DNA of 64,000 bases from assembly GCA_026182355.1 (NCBI GenBank), contig JAPFBL010000586.1, positions 47,501 through 111,500 of the forward strand, written 5' to 3'. Positions within the stretch are counted from its first letter, which is position 1. Every line of letters starts with the position of its first letter. Of the stretch, positions 10,727 through 21,079 are shown one piece after another. A program made the translations under genes and the position numbers. A model generated the notes under the pieces. The model was not told the DNA's origin and ran no database searches. It saw nothing but the letters and a program-made list of their open reading frames with translations. Origin of the DNA: Hermatobates lingyangjiaoensis (lineage: Eukaryota > Arthropoda > Insecta > Hemiptera > Hermatobatidae).

Positions 10727-11531
10727 CTGAAACTTGTTAAAAAAATGAAGGTCAAATCTACAATTTGTGAATGAAATTTGTTTGAAAGATAATGTGACAC
10801 TTGGGACAAAAAAATTGATTTTTGAAAATTGTAATGTGAAACTTGTGACAAAATGTTTAATAGTTGAAATTGTTATGTGAAACTTGTGGCAAAAAAATAA
10901 TTGTTTGGAATTTATAATGTGAAACTTTTAAAAAAAAATTAAGAAACTATTGATAATAGCTAAAGCTTTGTTAAAGTTAATAAGAAACCCATATAAAAAT
11001 ACAATAATTGTCTTTAATATCAATCTGAAAACAATAATAAAATTTCTGGTACCTGGTTGTTTCCAATTGAACAAAGCGTGTGGAAATATTATCATAAAGA
11101 TTAACCTACCTGCGGCCGCCATTACCAATTAAAGTCAAAATGTAAACAAACAGGTTATACAGCAAACCTTATCTATTATAATATTTTTGGGATATTACAT
11201 GAACCACAACTCTGATTTTCGATTTTTATTTCCAACATTACATATTTTATGCATTAAGGCCGTAGATGCCATATTTCTTGACAAAAAATGCAAAAACTCA
11301 AAATCGGCAAATTTTTGAGGTTTTTGGGCCCTAGGGGGCCGGGGTTAGGATGCCCCAAAGAGTTTAATAGCCTAAAACCACCCCAAGACCTATAGAAAGT
11401 GCCTTGCAAAAGAATATTTGAAAAAGGTCCATTGTAGGCCGAATCCATAAGGTACAAACATACATACATACATACATACATACATACATACATACATACA
11501 TACAGAGCCACGAAGAGAATTTATATATAGA
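10727..11531 (-). mobile_element. Second Helitron-like element, 3' edge unclear
   Basis: A second 5' end (TCTATATATAAATTC at 11531, then a long TATG repeat near 11457-11505) lies head-to-tail with the element at 10214-10724. Its interior at 10928-11200 is the inverted counterpart of 8090-8380 in the Helitron at 7944-8942. The 3' hairpin of this copy was not found, so it is either truncated or interrupted by the neighbour. Confidence 0.6.
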
Positions 11532-11554
11532 TTTATGGCAATGTAATGGATTCA

Positions 11555-11720
11555 ATTGTACAGGCTCGAGACCGACGGATTGACATCCTCTCCGAGGAAC
11601 AACGTACTCAAACTTTTTCACCTCCTGCATGAACAAATCGAGAGCAACAGTGGGTATCGAACTCCGAATCTACTAGTCCAGAGGAAAGCACGCAAGCGAC
11701 TGGGCTACCCTGGCTCCCAA
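11555..11720 (-). mobile_element. SINE fragment (minus strand)
   Basis: Complement of the SINE body and head: CAGGCTCGAGACCGACGG, CACCTCCTGCATGAAC, GGGTATCGAACTCC (B box) and GGGCTACCCTGGCTCC (head). The tail is missing. Confidence 0.8.
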
Positions 11721-12270
11721 TAATAACGTAACCAGCTGGCTATTTTAATATAAACATCATCAGGTACATAGTTTTTTCCAGTTTTCCATAATAAGCTAAC
11801 ATTCTAAAATATATTAATGTTTTCTATGCTATATTAAAAATTTGCTTAATATTTCATAAAATATTAATACAAAATTGTTTTTGCATAACATTTTTTTTTT
11901 TATTTTGAATTCATTATATCAATATTACGAATTTTTGCTCTTTTTTTTTCTTTGTTGAGCTACAAAGATATATTTTATTTCAAATGATTAGAGGTTTATC
12001 AGTAGGTCATATACAATATAAAAATATGTATGTGGAAGTGGACCTCATGGAAGAGATGCACTGAGTGAATGGTCTTTTTTAGAGCCGGAAACATTAAGAA
12101 GCCACTGAGCTATTAAAGTGCATTAATGTTATAAAGTTTCCGAAGAGAAAAAGGGGAAAAAACAATTTGGTCGAAATAGCCAATCATATAAAAAATATTG
12201 GTATATACTGGCAGCAGATTAGAACCATTAGAAGTTCATCAGTAGCTTTTATAGGTCATATATAATATAT
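11721..12270. other. AT-rich, no gene seen
   Basis: The only structure is a ~30-bp word (AATATTGGTATATACTGGCAGC) at 12190, recurring near 12655 and 12752. This suggests that the palindrome at 12290-12655 lies within a small duplicated host segment. Confidence 0.5.
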
Positions 12271-12358
12271 ATATACACTTTTTTGATGAAAATACGTTCC
12301 GACATGGACAAATACAGTTCAATGTACATAAAGAAACGTAGAGAAATTAAAAACACAC

Positions 12359-12395
12359 ACTTACAGTCTCTAATTTTCGGTTGAACCGTCTTCAG
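12359..12395 (-). ncRNA. Hammerhead-like motif with splice-donor word (left arm)
   Basis: On the minus strand: CTGAAGA, C, GGT, TCA, ACC, GAAAAT, then GTAAGT at the far end. Mirror of 12567-12603. The stem is only three pairs, so stability would be low without a partner. Confidence 0.5.
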
Positions 12396-12566
12396 GAGAG
12401 AGATAAGAAAGGGAAACCAAACGCACTAGTACAGAGACGGTTTGAGACCAACAGTGTTGCCACATACGACATTGTTGCCCATGTGACCGGGCGCGTATGT
12501 GGCAACACTGTTGGTTTCCAACCGTCTCTGTACCAGTGCGTTTGGTTTCCCTTTCTTATCTCTCTC

Positions 12567-12603
12567 CTGAAGACGGTTCAACCGAAAATTAGAGACTGTA
12601 AGT
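12567..12603 (+). ncRNA. Hammerhead-like motif with splice-donor word (right arm)
   Basis: CTGAAGA 12567-12573, C, GGT 12575-12577, loop TCA, ACC 12581-12583, GAAA 12584-12587, and GTAAGT at 12598-12603. Confidence 0.5.
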
Positions 12604-12807
12604 GTGTGTTTTTAATTTCTCTACGTTTCTTTATGTACATTGAACTATATATATAAATATTGGTATGTACTGGCAGCACATCTTTCAAGAATATATTATT
12701 TCAAACCATTAGAAGTTTATAAATAGGTTGTATAGGTCATATATATATATAAAAATATTGGTATATACTGGCAGCTGATCTTTGAAGAATATTTTATTGA
12801 AATTGAT

Positions 12808-13125
12808 CCCAGTTTCTGCATTCACGACCTTTTTATTCACAGATTCTAGTCTATTTTTCTTATTGTAGTTGGTAAACTATAAATCATGTAATGCCAGTGA
12901 CATTTTTAAGTAGATAGTTCAAGTGATGAAAAGAAACATGGTCTAATTACATAACATGATTTAGATATACATTTAGACCATGTAATTAAGTTTCTTTCGT
13001 TCACTTGACCTATATACTTGGAAATGTCACTGGCCGACCTGATTTTGTAGTTTACGAACTACGATAAGGAAAATAGCCAGGAGGCTAGAATTTGTGAATA
13101 AAAAGAACGTGAATGCAGGGACTGC
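12808..13125. mobile_element. Foldback/MITE-like inverted repeat
   Basis: The sequence from TTTCTGCATTCACG to ATAACATGATTTAG is repeated inverted up to CGTGAATGCAGGGACTGC, giving arms of roughly 150 bp with almost no loop (centre near 12965-12985). No hammerhead-like core is present, so this is a different kind of palindrome from those around it. Confidence 0.65.
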
Positions 13126-13171
13126 AAATTGTTTTCAATACTCGCAATAATTATTTCATGTCACTTCACAC

Positions 13172-13695
13172 AAATCATTGAAGATAATACCAATCATTGA
13201 AGATAATACCAATCATTGAAAATTAATACCAATCATTGAAGATAATACCAATCATTGAAAATTAATACCAATCATTGAAAATTAATACCAATTATTGAAG
13301 ATAATACCAATCATTGAAAATTAATACCAATAATTGAAGATAATACCAATCATTGAAGATAATACCAATCATTGAAGATAATACCAATCATTGAAAATTA
13401 ATACCAATCATTGAAAATTAATACCAATTATTGAAGATAATACCAATCATTGAAAATTAATACCAATAATTGAAGATAATACCAATCATTGAAGATAATA
13501 CCAATCATTGAAAATTAATACCAATCATTGAAAATTAATACCAATTATTGAAGATAATACCAATCATTGAAAATTAATACCAATAATTGAAGATAATACC
13601 AATCATTGAAGATAATACCAATCATTGAAGATAATACCAATCATTGAAGATAATACCAATCATTGAAGATAATACCAATCATTGAAGATAATACC
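13172..13695 (+). repeat. 19/20-bp minisatellite with higher-order pattern
   Basis: About 27 units of AATCATTGAAGATAATACC (19 bp) or AATCATTGAAAATTAATACC (20 bp), with AATTATTG and AATAATTG variants. The order of variants is itself repeated: the run 'c-A, c-A, t-G, c-A, a-G' recurs three times (units 5-9, 12-16, 18-22), followed by a homogeneous run of the 19-bp type. Confidence 0.95.
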
Positions 13696-13722
13696 AGTAT
13701 CCCTGAGGCCTTTCGTCTATCA

Positions 13723-14169
13723 CAGTGTTTCCCAAGCTTTTTCGAGTGACCGCCCCCCTTGGGTCCATAAACCTGTAACTTAACACCCTTGAATAATAAT
13801 CATATTCCTAGACTAAGTAACCAAATGAGTAACATTTTAATAATTAAATTAAAATAATTACTAATCGAATATTTATTTAGAATCCAATAGATGTATTGTT
13901 TCAAAGCATATATATGCAAAATAAAAAATACATAATGAAAGAAACTTAGATGAGAAGATACTTTTAACATAAAAATCAATTATCAAAACAAATAATTTTA
14001 AGAAAACGTTTCCTAGAAGTTTACATGTGGTGTTTACACTTAAATTTAGAAATTATATTGCATGAACATTTTCAATTTATGGAAATAGAATCCCCGCTCC
14101 TTTTTACTTTACTCCCCCCCCCCCCCCCCCCGTTCCGATATCAAAGCACCGCCCACTTTAGAAACACTG
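13723..14169. mobile_element. hAT-like MITE inserted in a hammerhead-like motif
   Basis: Short inverted ends CAGTGTTTC at 13723 and GAAACACTG ending at 14169 are typical of hAT elements, as is the AGCTTTTTCGAGTGACCGCCC sequence next to the end. Flanks CTATCA on the left and GCTATCAC on the right look like a decayed target duplication. A poly-C tract lies at 14114-14130. No transposase is present. Confidence 0.65.
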
Positions 14170-14553
14170 GCTATCACGTCGTCAGAGAGCAAGTGAATAC
14201 AACTTGTTGACAGGTTATGGATTTTGATTTAAACTTGGATGAAGATTGGCATCGTTGACAGTATTTTTCCCTAATACATTAAAAATAGCCATAATTTGTT
14301 TAACGATTCCTTCAATTAGAAATTCATCTAATTTAAAATCTTCCAGTGTCAACAATGCAACAAATGTTAGCAAATTTATTTATACTGTATTCGAAATACT
14401 AGAATAAAGTATAAACTATATAATATTGTATAGTTTATACATTGTGACATAATTATACAGTCTTCCCACCCAAATTGAAATATATATATGGTAAATTGAA
14501 TTAAATATATGTTTTGAAATCATTTTTTGTTACTTACAGGGCTACGTCCTTAC
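14170..14553. other. No gene seen
   Basis: AT-rich; a small perfect palindrome around AGTATAAACTATATAATATTGTATAGTTTATAC (14410-14442) is the only structure. Confidence 0.5.
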
Positions 14554-15022
14554 GAATGATGAGAATTTCGTCGGATTACATTTTTATGTTAAAAAGTTGT
14601 CATTACTTTCATTACGTTTATATAATACCGTGGATAATACTTTATGTAAAACCAGTTTATTTTGGGCGGGAAGACTGTTATATCATTATTTTAAACTAGT
14701 AGACTAATAGACAGGGATAGGATTGACAAAGCAGACTCGGCAATTGTTTTTTTTATTAATTGTTATTAATTATTAATTAATTATTGTAATTAATTAATTT
14801 ATTTATTAATGGTCCCCTACCGACGACGCGGCGAAATATACACTGTTTCGGAGTATAACAAACTATAATTTTATAGCTCAATAAATGGTGATAATTAGAA
14901 TCCTACTAAGGGACGTGTAAAATTGTCATCTAATAGATCAATAATTTGATGGTGTCGACATCGGAATGATGAGAATTTCGTCGGATTACATTTTTATGTT
15001 AAAAAGTTGTCATTACTTTCAG
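14554..15022 (+). repeat. 59-bp direct repeat pair, 410 bp apart
   Basis: The sequence starting GAATGATGAGAATTTCGTCG and ending GTCATTACTTTCA occurs identically at 14554-14612 and 14964-15022. The intervening sequence has no visible element ends. The identity implies a recent local duplication or two long target duplications. Confidence 0.8.
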
Positions 15023-15110
15023 TGCTATTGGATTCGATGTCGAGTCTAATTTATGGACTCGATGAATTGGAATGGGTAAATTCCAACCGACTCCGACGAA
15101 AAAAAAAAAA

Positions 15111-15720
15111 AAAAATAGCTCAGTGGTTAACGTATTCGCCTCTATACTGGTAGGTCAGGGGTTCGATACCCACCTGGCCCTCGATTTATTCACGCGGGAG
15201 GTGAATAAATCTGAGCAAGTCTTCCATAGGAGAGACGACGTTTACTTTAAAGTGTTGTGCCTATTTGATTCACCTGGTTTAAAAAAAAAAAAAAAACTTG
15301 GATACCTATGATATTGTATTAGTAGCTGGGTAGCTCAGTGGTTAACGTACTCGACTCTATACTGGTAGGTCTGGGGTTCGATACCCACCTGGCCCTCGAT
15401 TTATTCATGCGGGAGGTGAATAAATCTGAGCAAGTCTTCCATAAGAGAGACGACGTTTACTTTAAAGTGTTGAGCCTATTTGATTCACCTGTTTTTTAAA
15501 AAAAAAAAAAAAAACTTGGATACCTATGTCATTGTATTAAGAGCCAGGGTAGCTCAGTGGTTAACGTACTCGACTCTATACTGGTAGGTCTAGGGTTCGA
15601 TACCCACCTGGTCTTTGATTTATTCACGCAGGACGTTAATAAATCTGAGTACGTCATCCCTCGGAGAGGACGTTAAGCCGTCGGCCCCGAGCCTATATGA
15701 TGTAAGTAAGGGGTGTTGTA
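15111..15720 (+). repeat. Three tandem SINE copies
   Basis: The SINE head (TAGCTCAGTGGTTAACG; GGGGTTCGATACCCACC) starts at about 15116, 15330 and 15545. The first two units end in an A-run plus CTTGGATACCTATG, so they are a tandem duplication about 215 bp long. The third carries a longer SINE body (GAGGACGTTAAGCCGTCGG). Confidence 0.85.
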
Positions 15721-15764
15721 AGTCGATTGTTCAAAATGTACTAGATGAGGTAGATATATAAAAG

Positions 15765-16020
15765 GGGCCAGGTTAGCTGAGTGGAAACGTGCTCGCCTCA
15801 GAACTGGTGGGTCTGTGGTTCAATACCCACTCTGGCCTTTAATTTATTCACGCGGAAGGTTAGGGAGAGTACGTTAAGTCGTTGGTACCTTAGCCTGTAC
15901 AGTGTCAGGTACTCGTTAACGACTCCTACTCAAAATACACTTGTAGAGTGTTTACTAACTTAAAAGCAAAGCTTTAAGTTTCCTGAGTTAAGGTCAAAAT
16001 TTAGGACTCCCAATTTAAAA
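15765..16020 (+). mobile_element. SINE copy, diverged
   Basis: Head GGCCAGGTTAGCTGAGTGG and B-box-like GTGGTTCAATACCC, then the body with GTGTCAGGTACTCGTTAACG and a degraded tail. A further independent insertion next to the tandem trio. Confidence 0.8.
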
Positions 16021-16069
16021 TCTGTAGAATCTAAATCAGTTCACTCGAAGAATTCATTATAAATTCTTG

Positions 16070-16786
16070 AAAACATAATATATATATATAATAAAAGAAA
16101 GATTTTGTTTGTACATTTCTTAGAACTGACTCATTTCAAGTTATCTTTATATTTTATAAATTAGATAAACCGAATCGACCCTTAGAAAAATGTCTGACTG
16201 TTTGTTTGTCCAAAAATGTTGTCACAAACGCAACGCACTCAGCCACCATTAGTCATAAGCGAGCTGAAACTTTGACAGTGTATTTGTGTATGTCTAACTT
16301 AGAAGCTAAGATTTGAATGGATTAAAAATTCTACGTAGAAGCGAAGTTATGGACTTTTCAACTGTGTTTGGCTAGCTACGCAAGTATATCAATTAACAAT
16401 GCCAACTTGCCACTATATCAGGTACATCAAAATACATGTACATTTTTAAAATAAATAATTTTTTCTCTCTCTCTTAAGTATAAAACGTAAAGTCAACTTG
16501 AAATCACTGAGTTTTAAGCAATGTAAAGACAAGACATGTATAGACATGCAGATTTTTTTAGGTGACTGCTACTGTAGCAAGTAGGCATTGTTAATTGATT
16601 TTAAATCATTAGTTGTACAATCCGTATTTGTGTGGTATTTACTCATTCTTAGGTAAAATAGATAAATAAACAAATGAATTTCATTTTGAATGAATGTCAT
16701 TTGTGTGGAGACTTTTGTTTGTTTATCTATTTTACCTCAGAATAATTGATTTTTAATTTCGTTTGTGTTTATCATAATTTGCTCAC
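16070..16786. other. No gene seen; small inverted repeat at 16630-16745
   Basis: Mostly unrecognised AT-rich DNA. At 16655-16745 GTAAAATAGATAAATAAAC and its complement flank a short centre and resemble the outer arms of the GAACAC-stem Penelope-like family (compare 36190-36260), but no hammerhead-like core is present. Confidence 0.45.
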
Positions 16787-17465
16787 TTTAAAAAAAATCT
16801 GGAGTGGCCTTCACTCAACTTTACTATAAGTAACTTAATATCAAATTTCTTGAGTATATAATATATAACGTCTCATTCAAGCATAATCTAAACATCTAAA
16901 TGGGAGATGTTTATTAGTCTTTCATTCCTGAGGTAGTACAGATAGTGATTGAAGGACATATCAATATATACGCTTATTTAGGTACATCACACAGCTGATG
17001 CAAATAATTTCATTAGTATAACTACAGCAGTAATAACATTTTTGAAAAACCAAAGTGAACATTTCTTGATACGAAATATTCTCCTACAAGAGAACATGGC
17101 TTTTGTTCAAATAGCCAGTGGATTTCTTACATCGTTTACTTGACATCCTTCTACATTGAATATTAAAGTAAAATTCTCAAATTTTAAACAGGAAAATACC
17201 CTTACTTTCTCTGAAAAACATAATAAAAATCGAAGAAAAAATGTTGCTTTAAGATGAATTATAATTAAAGTAGTACGATAATTACATTTATTAATCTCTA
17301 AACGAAAGATTTCAATTTTGAATTATCTTTTACATTTTCGGTCTTTTATAGAATTATTATACTGGGAATTTTATGGCTTCTTAGTATTTAATAAGATCAT
17401 TTTCCTTCCCCTTTGTCAAATATCATATATACGAATTTTTTCTGAGTGAGTGGTATCCTTTTCCT
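16787..17465 (+). mobile_element. Repeat B, longer copy
   Basis: Starts with AAATCTGGAGTGGCC, the inverted end of the MITE at 5165-5665, and shares its interior (CATTCCTGAGGTAGTACAG, CTTGACATCC). It extends further to GAATTTTTTCTGAGTGAGTG, matched on the minus strand at 29810-30492. No protein coding. Confidence 0.75.
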
Positions 17466-19080
17466 GCCTTCTGTACTCTGTTTAAGTTTGCTATGGATGT
17501 ATATTGAGAAAAAATATATTAGTAATTAGCCAGTTTACATACTTAAATCGAAGTCAAAGCCAGCTAGCTATTCAATATAATTTAAATTTTTTATAGTTGG
17601 GAGCTTCTAATTTTTGAAAATAATAAATATGAACTATTAGACTAGAGTGGTAAAAAAAATTGGATATTTCTCAACAAACATAAGAATTATATAATTATAT
17701 AAGAATTTCTCAACAAAATACTCTTATTAAAGTATAAATTAGATTAGAAATGATGTTTAAAAAAAGTTGAATGGAAGTTAATGTCAGATTCATGGGTCTT
17801 GTTTATTTTAACCAATCATAGCTCATTTTATTTCAACCAATCATAGCTCTTCATTTCAACCAATCATAGCTCATTTTATTTCAACCAATCATTTGTTCCA
17901 AATACTTTTCACATTTAATTGCGTCTCTGTATAATAGCGTCACTTTTATTTCTAATAGTTTTAAATGAATTCAAACTATCTAAATCAAAAAATTAGTTAA
18001 TAAATGTCTTTTAAATTAAATATTGCGTTGATTGAATGACAATGCAAGAATATAGAAGGTATTGAACATCTTAATTATGGTCAGTGGCAACATATTAATT
18101 TTCTTTTCAATATTATGAGTTTAATTAATTTGTTCTTAGACTGTCCACTCTTATCTATGGTAATATTTTATATTACATTAATATTGTATTTTTATCACCA
18201 TTACACCTCAACAGGAAAATAGTATATTTAAATTAACTACCACTGTATATATAAAGCGAAAAAATCACCTTGTAATCGTTTTCAAGGCTCAGCTAATTTA
18301 TTAATTGAATCAAAATTTCTTCTATAACATTTAAAAAGTATCTTTCAAACAATTGAAAACAGTTATTTAGTCTACTAGTTGTACCTATTTTCCAAAATTT
18401 TCCTTAAAAATTTCTGGTCTTAAACAATGTTATTCTCATATTTTTTCTCTAATTATATTGTTACAATTAAATTTATTTAGTTCTAAAATATTATTTTATA
18501 ATGCCTAATTTATGTTTTATTAAAAAATCCTTCCAACATTCGATCAATTATTTATTAATTATTACACAGTTTTACTATATATGAACTATTATTACTATTT
18601 TTTATACTACTGTATTATCTCTTATTTTATATTTTCATAGTGTTATTTGCTTATTATTACTTCTGTTATATATCATGGTACTAGGGTAAAAGGGTTTTAG
18701 TCAGTGAATATGAATAAGTAAATAATATAACAATTACCACATCTCCAGTGAATGACAATTCGTCAATTAGATGTATTAAAACTATATATCATGCTACTTA
18801 CTACAACTTTTCTTTATATAATTTAAAATCAACTAAGTTTAATTTAAAATATTCCAAGTTTAAATTAAAATAATTTAATTTCATATTGTTCAAATTTATG
18901 TTTAAAACAGTTTGTCATCTTGAAAATACATATATATACTACAATGAAGTTTAAATTAAACTTGGATTATTTTAAATTAACCAGAAAAACTTGTATATTA
19001 AAGAAAAAATACAGTTAGACTTAGTGGAATTTACTTTTTAGTGAAAAATTTTATTTAGCTTACTGTTATTTTTACATACT
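17466..19080. other. AT-rich stretch; 25-bp tandem repeat at 17806-17895
   Basis: At 17806-17895 the unit AACCAATCATAGCTCATTTTA is repeated about four times. The rest is AT-rich without genes. A weak inverted pair of TTTAAATTAAAC-type words lies at 18835-18980. Confidence 0.6.
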
Positions 19081-19099
19081 TGTTCGATGAAAATAGTTT

Positions 19100-19262
19100 T
19101 GTTTTGTTTCTGAAGATAGTTGGAGAAAGCCGAAACATGTCAAATGTTAGTCAATAAATAGTGATGGCCAACCAGAGTTTTGCTCAAATAATTCACCAGT
19201 TGAATCAAGATGATTTGAAATTATCTAGAAAATACGAAAAACTGCTCAAAAGAAAGGTATGT
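19100..19262 (+). mobile_element. Penelope-like end with N-terminal coding start
   Basis: CTGAAGA at 19110 and GAAACATGTC at 19132 bracket an imperfect stem (GTTGG/AGCC). Downstream an open frame begins MANQSFAQIIHQLNQ and includes SRKYEKLLKRK. AAAGGTATG at about 19253 looks like a 5' splice site. Related to 2195-2420 and 19385-19620. Confidence 0.5.
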
Positions 19263-19384
19263 TTCATTAAGGCAATTCAGTTTCATTAAGCCATGGCTGT
19301 GTAACCTTCAGTTACCTTGTTCACTTATTGTTTTTGCAATGTAATTTAAAGTATTAGATTCATTTGTTAAGTGTAATTGTAATT

Positions 19385-19620
19385 TAATTGTGTTTTTGCT
19401 GAAGATGGTGAACGTACACCGAAACATGTTCAATAATAAAATAAAAAATTATGGTGATTTAATTTTTAAGTTGAGTTCTGAGTTGAAGAAAAAATTTCGT
19501 AATTTGGAAAAATATAAGACGAAATTGAATCAAGTGGAAACAGACATCCAGTTTTTAAAAGCATGTATTGAAGAAGGAGTGCTCCAAACTTTTACAAATA
19601 TATATATATACGAGTTCGAG
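19385..19620 (+). mobile_element. Penelope-like end: hammerhead-like motif plus N-terminal fragment
   Basis: CTGAAGA 19399, T, GGTG, AACGTA, CACC, GAAACATG 19421. The frame from 19405 (MVNVHRNMF) continues KKKFRNLEKYKTKLNQ and FLKACIEEGVLQTFTN, then IYIYE where the DNA becomes (TA)n. The pattern R-N-L-E-K, then C-I-E/N-E-G-x-L, is typical of the N-terminus of Penelope-like polyproteins. Truncated: no reverse transcriptase follows. Confidence 0.65.
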
Positions 19621-19965
19621 ATTAACAAAGAGCAACACACAAAGTAGGGAAACACACTTACAGACTCAAATTTTCGGGTAATCCGTCTTCAGGAGAAAAG
19701 AGAATGGGAGACCAAGCACGTTGTAGGCGCAACGGCAAGTAACCCGTTTATTTGAGTCTGTAAGTGTGTTTCCCTACTTTGTGTGTTGCTCTTTGTTAAT
19801 CTCGAACTCGTATTGTGTCCAGTTTGGATCGTATTTCGTTTTATCAGTGAAAAAATTTGAGTCTGTAAGTGTGTTTCCCTACTTTGTGTGTTGCTCTTTG
19901 TTAATCTCGACCTCGTATTGTGTCTAGTTTGGATCGTATTTCGTTTTATCAGTGAATATATATAT
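19605..19965. mobile_element. Inverted plus duplicated Penelope-like ends
   Basis: ACACTTACAGACTCAAATTTTC with the complement of CTGAAGACGG (19648-19693) faces two direct copies of TTTGAGTCTGTAAGTGTG at 19752 and 19857, each followed by the same 95-bp segment ending ATCGTATTTCGTTTTATCAG. So this unit has one minus arm and two plus arms in tandem. Confidence 0.65.
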
Positions 19966-20069
19966 ATACTAAATTTAAAACGGAAATGATCCCTAAGAAC
20001 TAAATAAACTCTAAGACAAACAATTAAAGTGTTTCTAGGTGTTAACTTTTTGAGTTTATGCATATGCAT

Positions 20070-20113
<44 letters not shown>

Positions 20114-20824
20114 TTTTAAGTTACCATAAAGTATTAGAAAATATTTTAACGACTTTCTAAGAAGATTAAATAAAAAAAAAGAGAATAAAAAAAGATGATT
20201 ATGATCTTCACAGGTCTTTTGATATATGCTGTACAATTTTCTTAATTCGTTTAAAAATTACAAGCATTGAATAACTAAACATGAAAACTAATGACTTTCA
20301 ATATGGTGAAATAAGAATTTGTTGAAGAGTAAATGAGTGAAAAGCTAGAGGAGGAACGTGAAAAGAAGAAGACTGGTGGAAAATGAAAGGATGGTCACGT
20401 AGATGTCTGATTTAGGACTGTCGCCAGAGATAATAAAAGTCGACGGTTATAGATGTGCTTTGGAATTAGTTGGAAATCACATAGTACGGCCAATACTGCA
20501 TTAGCTGGCCCTTCTTCTCTATTAATTTCCTGTCTTAAAATGTTTTCAAAGAAATATATATATAACATGTATGAAATTAGTTATATTACAAAAGAAATGT
20601 CTTATATTAAGGTTCATAAAGAAAATAAACAGAAGAAGGGATGTATTGAATGGACTTAACGAGTCAAGTTTAACTGAAACACTTACAATTTTTATAACAA
20701 ATTTCATTAAATCGTCTTTAATATGTATGAAGAAATAAGAAAAGCGCTAAAGTGAAGAGTAGATTTAGTTCTACCATTACTCCATCTGTTGATTCAATGC
20801 CCCTCCCCCCCACCCCCTACCAGC
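19966..20824. other. No gene seen; (TA)n at 20071-20110
   Basis: AT-rich with a long TA run. Short open frames lack similarity or splice context. Confidence 0.55.
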
Positions 20825-20985
20825 AGAGTTAACAAGGATCTGGCATCGTACAGGCTCGGGACCGACGGCTTAACAACCTCTCCGAGGAAGAACGTGCTCA
20901 GATTTATTCACCTTTCCACATGAGTTGGTATTGAACCCTGGATCTACCAATCCAGAGGCTATCTTAGCCACCTAGAGCTATACAT
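20825..20985 (-). mobile_element. SINE fragment (minus strand)
   Basis: ATCTGGCATCGTACAGGCTC, GACCGACGGCTTAAC and the B-box complement GTATTGAACCCTGG mark a minus-strand SINE lacking its tail. Confidence 0.8.
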
Positions 20986-21079
20986 AATAGACTAGCAAAA
21001 GTGCCTGTCTTTGACGGGTACTTTTTCAAAAATTCGGAGATGATACATTGTATTCCAATATATCATGAGAAATTTAAGA

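Larger units (their letters stand above)
12290..12655. mobile_element. Long near-perfect palindrome, Penelope-like ends (GGT/ACC-stem family)
   Basis: Arms of about 150 bp mirror each other around a centre near 12478. Each arm has ACTTACAGTCTCTAATTTTC or its complement, the hammerhead-like core CTGAAGA, C, GGT, TCA, ACC, GAAA, and a GGAAACCAAACGCACT block. The outer ends contain GAACTATATATA and run into AT repeats. Sister palindromes are at 39705-39980, 46945-47285 and 47970-48275. Confidence 0.8.
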
